Of a DNA stretch of 64,000 nucleotides, positions 60,195 through 64,000 are shown one piece after another. The translations under genes and the position numbers were made by a program. Under the pieces are notes generated by a model, which saw only the letters and a list, made by a program, of their open reading frames with translations, had not been told where the DNA came from and made no database searches. Source of the stretch: Candidatus Zixiibacteriota bacterium (lineage in GTDB: Bacteria; Zixibacteria; MSB-5A5; JAABVY01); the NCBI GenBank assembly GCA_011056555.1, contig DSEQ01000011.1, forward strand, positions 1-64,000, in the 5' to 3' direction. Each line of letters opens with the position of its first letter. Positions within the stretch are counted from its first letter, which is position 1.

Positions 60195-61880
60195 CTATTC
60201 ATCCCGTATCATAGGCAGTTTCACACCCTTCTTTCGCGCCACCTCTATCGCCTTCTCGTATCCTGCGTCGGCATGACGCATGATCCCGGAACCGGGATCG
60301 GTTGTAAGTACCCGTGAGAGTCTCTCGTCCATCTCCTTCGAGCCGTCACAAACCACAACCATGCCGGCATGAATCGCCAGGCCAATTCCAACTCCGCCGC
60401 CGTGGTGGATTGAGACCCAGGATGCCCCGGCACAGATATTCAGCATGGCATTCAGAAGCGGCCAGTCGGCGATGGCATCGGAACCATCCTTCATGGATTC
60501 GGTCTCACGATAGGGCGAGGCCACAGAACCGCAGTCGAGATGATCTCGGCCGATTACGATCGGGGCAGAGATTTTGCCCTTGCGCACCAGATCGTTTATA
60601 ATCAGGCCGAACTTCTCACGCTCGCCGTAACCAAGCCAGCAGATTCGTGTCGGCAGCCCCTGGAAATGCACCTTCTCATGGGCCATCTTGATCCAATTGC
60701 AAAGCGATTCATTGTAGGAAAATTCTTTCAGAATAACTTCATCTGTTACATGAATATCCTTCGGATCGCCGGAAAGCGCCGCCCATCTGAAGGGTCCTTT
60801 GCCCTCACAGAAAAGCGGACGGATATAAGCCGGCACAAATCCGGGAAAATCGAAAGCATTTCTGAGACCTGCCTTCTGCGCCTGGCCACGAAGATTATTG
60901 CCGTAATCAAAGACAATCGACCCGGCTTTCTGGAAATCGAGCATCGCCTGGGTGTGCGCAACCATAGAATCATAAGCACGCTTTATATATTCATCCGGAT
61001 TCTTCTTTCGCAATTCCAGAGCCTCTTCATACGGCATTCCATGCGGAATATAACCGTTGAGCTCATCATGGGCCGAGGTCTGGTCGGTCACAATATCAGG
61101 CACCACGCCCATCTCGACCATCTTCGGCTCGATCTCGGCAGCGTTGCCGACCAGCCCGATGGATAGCGGAACTTTGGACCTCTTGGCCTCCTCGACCCAT
61201 TGCAGGGCCTGTTCCAGGCTGTGGGTCTTGCGGTCGCAGTAACCGGTATCAAGGCGCTTATCGATACGAGCCTCATCTACCTCAACACCAAGCATAATGG
61301 CCCCGGCCATAGTAGCGGCCAGCGGCTGGGCGCCGCCCATACCGCCATATCCTCCGGTCAGGATAAATTTTCCGCTCAAATCGCCGCCAAAATGCTGGCG
61401 CCCGCATTCAGCAAAGGTCTCGTATGTACCCTGGAGTATTCCCTGAGTACCGATATAAATCCAGCTTCCGGCTGTCATCTGCCCGAACATAATCAGGCCC
61501 AGCTTTTCCAGTTCGCGGAATTTTTCCCACGTCGCCCAGTGCGGTACCAGATGCGAATTGGCGATCAGCACGCGGGGGCAGTGCTCGAATGTGCGAAAAA
61601 TTCCCACCGGCTTGCCGGACTGAACCAGGAGAGTCTCGTCATTCTTCAATTCCTTCAGGCTCTTAACTATCGCATGAAAGCAGTCCCAGTTCCGCGCTGC
61701 TTTCCCGGAACCGCCGTAAACCACAAGCTCTTCCGGCTTCTCTGCCACCTCTGGGTCGAGGTTGTTTTTGAGCATGCGCATGGCTGCCTCGGCATGCCAG
61801 TTCTTGCAGCTCAAGCTGCTGCCACGGTCGGCTTTAACGGGAGTGTATTCTGCTGGCGTTTTTGTAGATGTATCTGACAT
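60195..61880 (-). CDS. hutU: Urocanate hydratase
   Basis: Second step of histidine degradation: urocanate to imidazolone propionate, with tightly bound NAD. 561 residues from the ATG at 61880, which has AAAGGAG eight bases upstream. [36 protein letters not shown], the [18 protein letters not shown] segment and a [15 protein letters not shown] region are the family's conserved blocks. hutH, hutI and hutG are not near, so the pathway is dispersed or incomplete here. Confidence 0.96.
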   Translation of the reverse strand: MSDTSTKTPAEYTPVKADRGSSLSCKNWHAEAAMRMLKNNLDPEVAEKPEELVVYGGSGKAARNWDCFHAIVKSLKELKNDETLLVQSGKPVGIFRTFEHCPRVLIANSHLVPHWATWEKFRELEKLGLIMFGQMTAGSWIYIGTQGILQGTYETFAECGRQHFGGDLSGKFILTGGYGGMGGAQPLAATMAGAIMLGVEVDEARIDKRLDTGYCDRKTHSLEQALQWVEEAKRSKVPLSIGLVGNAAEIEPKMVEMGVVPDIVTDQTSAHDELNGYIPHGMPYEEALELRKKNPDEYIKRAYDSMVAHTQAMLDFQKAGSIVFDYGNNLRGQAQKAGLRNAFDFPGFVPAYIRPLFCEGKGPFRWAALSGDPKDIHVTDEVILKEFSYNESLCNWIKMAHEKVHFQGLPTRICWLGYGEREKFGLIINDLVRKGKISAPIVIGRDHLDCGSVASPYRETESMKDGSDAIADWPLLNAMLNICAGASWVSIHHGGGVGIGLAIHAGMVVVCDGSKEMDERLSRVLTTDPGSGIMRHADAGYEKAIEVARKKGVKLPMIRDE

Positions 61881-61989
61881 AGCATAAACTCCTTTATTTT
61901 TGGCATGTAATACATTCAAGGTATATAGACTGAGTCCGCAAAGTCAATAAAAAGTTGACATTGGCCGTTTATTGCGAAATATTGGAGGT

Positions 61990-62658
61990 ATGGAAAAATC
62001 CAATCACGGAATGCTGAACATCGTGGCTGCCGGACTCGGCATGGGGTTGTTCGGGGTGTGCGCCATAGAGAACGATGCCGAGCGTTTCCACAAAGATATT
62101 CGCGAGCGCGCCCGCAGTCTCCCATACGCTGTCTGCATGGGAATCCCCCTTTCCCGCGAGATTTTCGAGACTATAACCGACGGCCCCAACGATATTTACA
62201 AAACGCATTATCGTCAAGCTAACAGCCTGCTCGATAACGCTGCCTACATGCTCGCCAGGCATGTCGAGGCCCAGGGCTACCGCGCTCTTCCGATTCCGGC
62301 ATCTTTGACAGTTGACGAAAAGATGCAGACCGGGCACCTGTCGCATAAATGGATGGCCGAGAAGGCAGGTCTGGGATGGCGCGGGCGAAATAATCTCCTC
62401 GTTACGGAGAAATTCGGCTCGGCCGTTCGTCTGACCACTATTCTAACTGATATGCCCTTGATGACTGATATCCCGATGGAGTTTGGATGCGGCGACTGCT
62501 ATGATTGCATTGATGAGTGTCCGGCCGAGGCGTTGGGCGAGAAGCCCTCTGACTACAATTTCGATCGATGTTATTCGCAAATTCTCAAATATTCGCGCCG
62601 CGATAATTTCGGATTGATGATCTGCGGCCATTGTATTAAAGCATGCAAACCAAAATGA
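61990..62658 (+). CDS. QueG-like double 4Fe-4S cluster protein
   Basis: 222 residues, start at ATG 61990 after GGAGG (very close spacing). KWMAEKAGLGWRGRNNLLVT and RLTTILTDMPL resemble the corrinoid-side motifs of epoxyqueuosine reductase and of the dehalogenase-like protein at 50357. Cluster 1: CGDCYDCIDECPAEAL (CxxCxxCxxxCP). Cluster 2: C...MICGHCIKACKP, and the protein stops right after it, without the HEAT tail of QueG. It is likely an Fe-S/corrinoid reductase; substrate unknown. Divergent from hutU and coupled to the DUF4416 gene. Confidence 0.82.
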   Translation: MEKSNHGMLNIVAAGLGMGLFGVCAIENDAERFHKDIRERARSLPYAVCMGIPLSREIFETITDGPNDIYKTHYRQANSLLDNAAYMLARHVEAQGYRALPIPASLTVDEKMQTGHLSHKWMAEKAGLGWRGRNNLLVTEKFGSAVRLTTILTDMPLMTDIPMEFGCGDCYDCIDECPAEALGEKPSDYNFDRCYSQILKYSRRDNFGLMICGHCIKACKPK

Positions 62659-63185
62659 AGAAAGAAATAACCGAGGTAAAACTTTTCTGCGGGCTGATCT
62701 ACCGCGATCTCGATCTGCTGCGGGATGCCACCCGAACACTTTCCAAGGCATTCGGGCCTCTGGATCATGAAAGTGATGTCTACGATTTTGATCATACCGA
62801 ATATTACGAGTCTGAGATGGGTACGCATCTGGTACGGAAATTCATCTCATTTGAGCAACTGGTAGATCCCCTCAAGCTTCCGAATATAAAGGCCAAAACC
62901 AACGAGATCGAAAAGAAATTCGCAGATAAAGAAGAAGATCAATTCAAGAGAAATATAAATATCGATCCTGGATACATGGAGCTGTCCAAGATTGTTCTTG
63001 CCTCGACCAAGAATTATTCGCATCGAATTTATCTGGGCAAAGGGATTTTCGCCGAAGTCTCATTGATTCGCAAGGAGAACAAATTCAAGTTCCTCCCCTG
63101 GACCTACCCGGACTATGCCCATCCGTTAGCGCTTGCTTTTTTTGAGGATATGCGCAGTATTCTGAAGAACCGGATTTCGCAATAA
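62655..63185 (+). CDS. DUF4416 protein
   Basis: 176 residues; the ATG at 62655 overlaps the upstream stop as ATGA, so translation is coupled. The family blocks VKLFCGLIYRDLDLL, TEYYESEMGTHLVRKFISFE, NINIDPGYMELSKIVLAST, RIYLGKGIFAEVSL and PWTYPDYAHP are all present. DUF4416 is a conserved family without an assigned reaction, found largely in thermodesulfo/Delta- and FCB-type genomes. Coupling with the QueG-like gene hints at a joint function. Confidence 0.92.
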   Translation: MKKEITEVKLFCGLIYRDLDLLRDATRTLSKAFGPLDHESDVYDFDHTEYYESEMGTHLVRKFISFEQLVDPLKLPNIKAKTNEIEKKFADKEEDQFKRNINIDPGYMELSKIVLASTKNYSHRIYLGKGIFAEVSLIRKENKFKFLPWTYPDYAHPLALAFFEDMRSILKNRISQ

Positions 63186-63380
63186 GAAAGCTGTAGAATA
63201 GTATCATCCCGGACCCCGACAGAAAAGAATCAGATTCCCAAATAATCAAAAGCAGAGTGCCGTCCAACTTGATTTATGCGAGTAGAACACGAATTCGTCA
63301 TGTCCTGATCAATCGACCGTCGAGCCGCTCTTTCAACTTCGCACAGCAGGCATAGTGCATGCAAACACTATTCTCACTAC

Positions 63381-64000
63381 CTACACTTGCTGTTCCATTA
63401 TACGGGTGATCGAGTTATACCACTTATCATCCAGCTCGGTCAAAACGATCTCGATCAGATCATTGATAATGAGCTTCTCGCCCTGGACATGCCCGATGAA
63501 TCTGTAATCGATGCCCAGCTCTTTAAGTCGTTTCTCGACTTCGTCGTTATTTTTCGGATCGATGGAGATAAGGAATCTGGACTGGCTCTCGGAGAAAAGC
63601 AGCACGTCCGGCCGCAGATCCGATTCAATATCGATCCGGCAGCCGACCTGTTTCTCACGATCCATGATACAGCTTTCGGCCAGCGCAATTCCCAGTCCGC
63701 CCTCGGCCAGATCGTGGCAGGATTTTACCAGCCCGGATTTTATCAGCTCCAGCACCGCCTCCTGATTCTTCTGCTCATAATCCAGATCCAGTGCGGGAAT
63801 ATCGCCCTTTATCAAATCATGGATGACTCTTATATATTCGCTGGCGCCAAGCTCATTGTGCGTTTTGCCGATCAGGATAATCGCATCTCCCTCGCTTTTA
63901 AAATGCGAGGTCATGCGATGGTCGATATCCTCCAGAACACCCATCATCCCGATTGTCGGTGTGGGATAGACAGCCCTTCCGCCGATCTGATCCTCGTTGT
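63381..64000 (-). CDS. purL: Phosphoribosylformylglycinamidine synthase PurL, C-terminal part (window edge)
   Basis: The frame runs off the right edge; the visible ~206 residues are the C-terminal AIR-synthase-like half of PurL, an ATP-dependent step of purine synthesis. YPTPTIGMMGVLEDIDHRMT (upstream of an internal ATG), HDLAEGGLGIALAES (ATP-binding region), LFSESQSRFLISI are typical. The end is short and acidic. No purQ/purS is visible within the window. Bases 63186-63380, before it on the other strand, show nothing recognisable. Confidence 0.93.
   Translation of the reverse strand, partial: NEDQIGGRAVYPTPTIGMMGVLEDIDHRMTSHFKSEGDAIILIGKTHNELGASEYIRVIHDLIKGDIPALDLDYEQKNQEAVLELIKSGLVKSCHDLAEGGLGIALAESCIMDREKQVGCRIDIESDLRPDVLLFSESQSRFLISIDPKNNDEVEKRLKELGIDYRFIGHVQGEKLIINDLIEIVLTELDDKWYNSITRIMEQQV

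Overview
The window looks like a chromosomal segment of an uncultivated bacterium of the FCB group, possibly Zixibacteria. This is inferred from protein style, not from a marker gene. Two secreted proteins end in type I dockerin-like repeats of the 'NVSDAVxIINYxF' kind. There is also a PEP-CTERM protein, a thrombospondin type 3/Ig-like M28 peptidase, many TPR lipoprotein-like proteins, and several promoters that fit TTGACA-N17-TAACTT. There is no rRNA, CRISPR array, phage or insertion sequence. Two tRNA genes (Arg-TCT, Pro-TGG) lie near 30 kb. Both ends cut genes: a cell-wall amidase on the left and purL on the right.

Layout. 0-2.7 kb: amidase-murI-rdgB operon (cell wall and nucleotide-pool cleaning). 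2.8-7.8 kb: a secreted four-repeat coiled-coil protein, then the translationally coupled tldD-tldE peptidase pair. 8-20 kb: exported proteins (transglutaminase-like, two TPR proteins, a HELTH metallopeptidase, a dockerin protein), a glutathione peroxidase broken by one amber codon, rsgA, an MscS channel and a DUF427 protein. Between them lie a palindrome cluster, a 20-codon micro-gene with its own promoter and terminator, and an orphan ~100-nt RNA. 20.5-28 kb: an M28 peptidase, a FolE2-like protein that has lost its metal ligands, DUF1573, thrC-mntP and a D-amino acid aminotransferase. 28-34 kb: a membrane thioredoxin-like protein, a probable SRA-HNH modification-dependent nuclease, tRNAs, DoxX, a membrane-TPR protein and a propeller protein. 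35-43 kb: a class C serine hydrolase, sufS, a PEP-CTERM protein behind a sigma-54 promoter, a methyltransferase, rtcA, a MATE pump and a free-standing ACT pair. 43.5-48.5 kb: an operon of a solute-binding-like protein, an NtrY-like kinase and a sigma-54 activator. 48.5-54 kb: SGNH hydrolase, repeat elements, a membrane-anchored reductive dehalogenase-like protein, tex, and a compound stem-loop repeat. 54-64 kb: superoxide dismutase, an SDR protein, hemerythrin/DUF438 and DUF1858/DUF2249 genes, a SLOG/AbiGi-like defence candidate, hutU, a QueG-like protein, DUF4416 and purL.

How parts may work together. The sigma-54 activator at 47-48.5 kb gives a plausible in-window regulator for the GG-N10-GC promoter of the PEP-CTERM gene, but this is inference. 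Redox and oxidative-stress genes recur (SOD, broken GPx, thioredoxin-like, hemerythrin, two corrinoid/4Fe-4S-type proteins), which suits a facultative or microaerophilic anaerobe. Intergenic spaces around 10.8-11.1, 49.8-50.2 and 53.9-54.2 kb carry members of palindromic repeat families that no gene explains.
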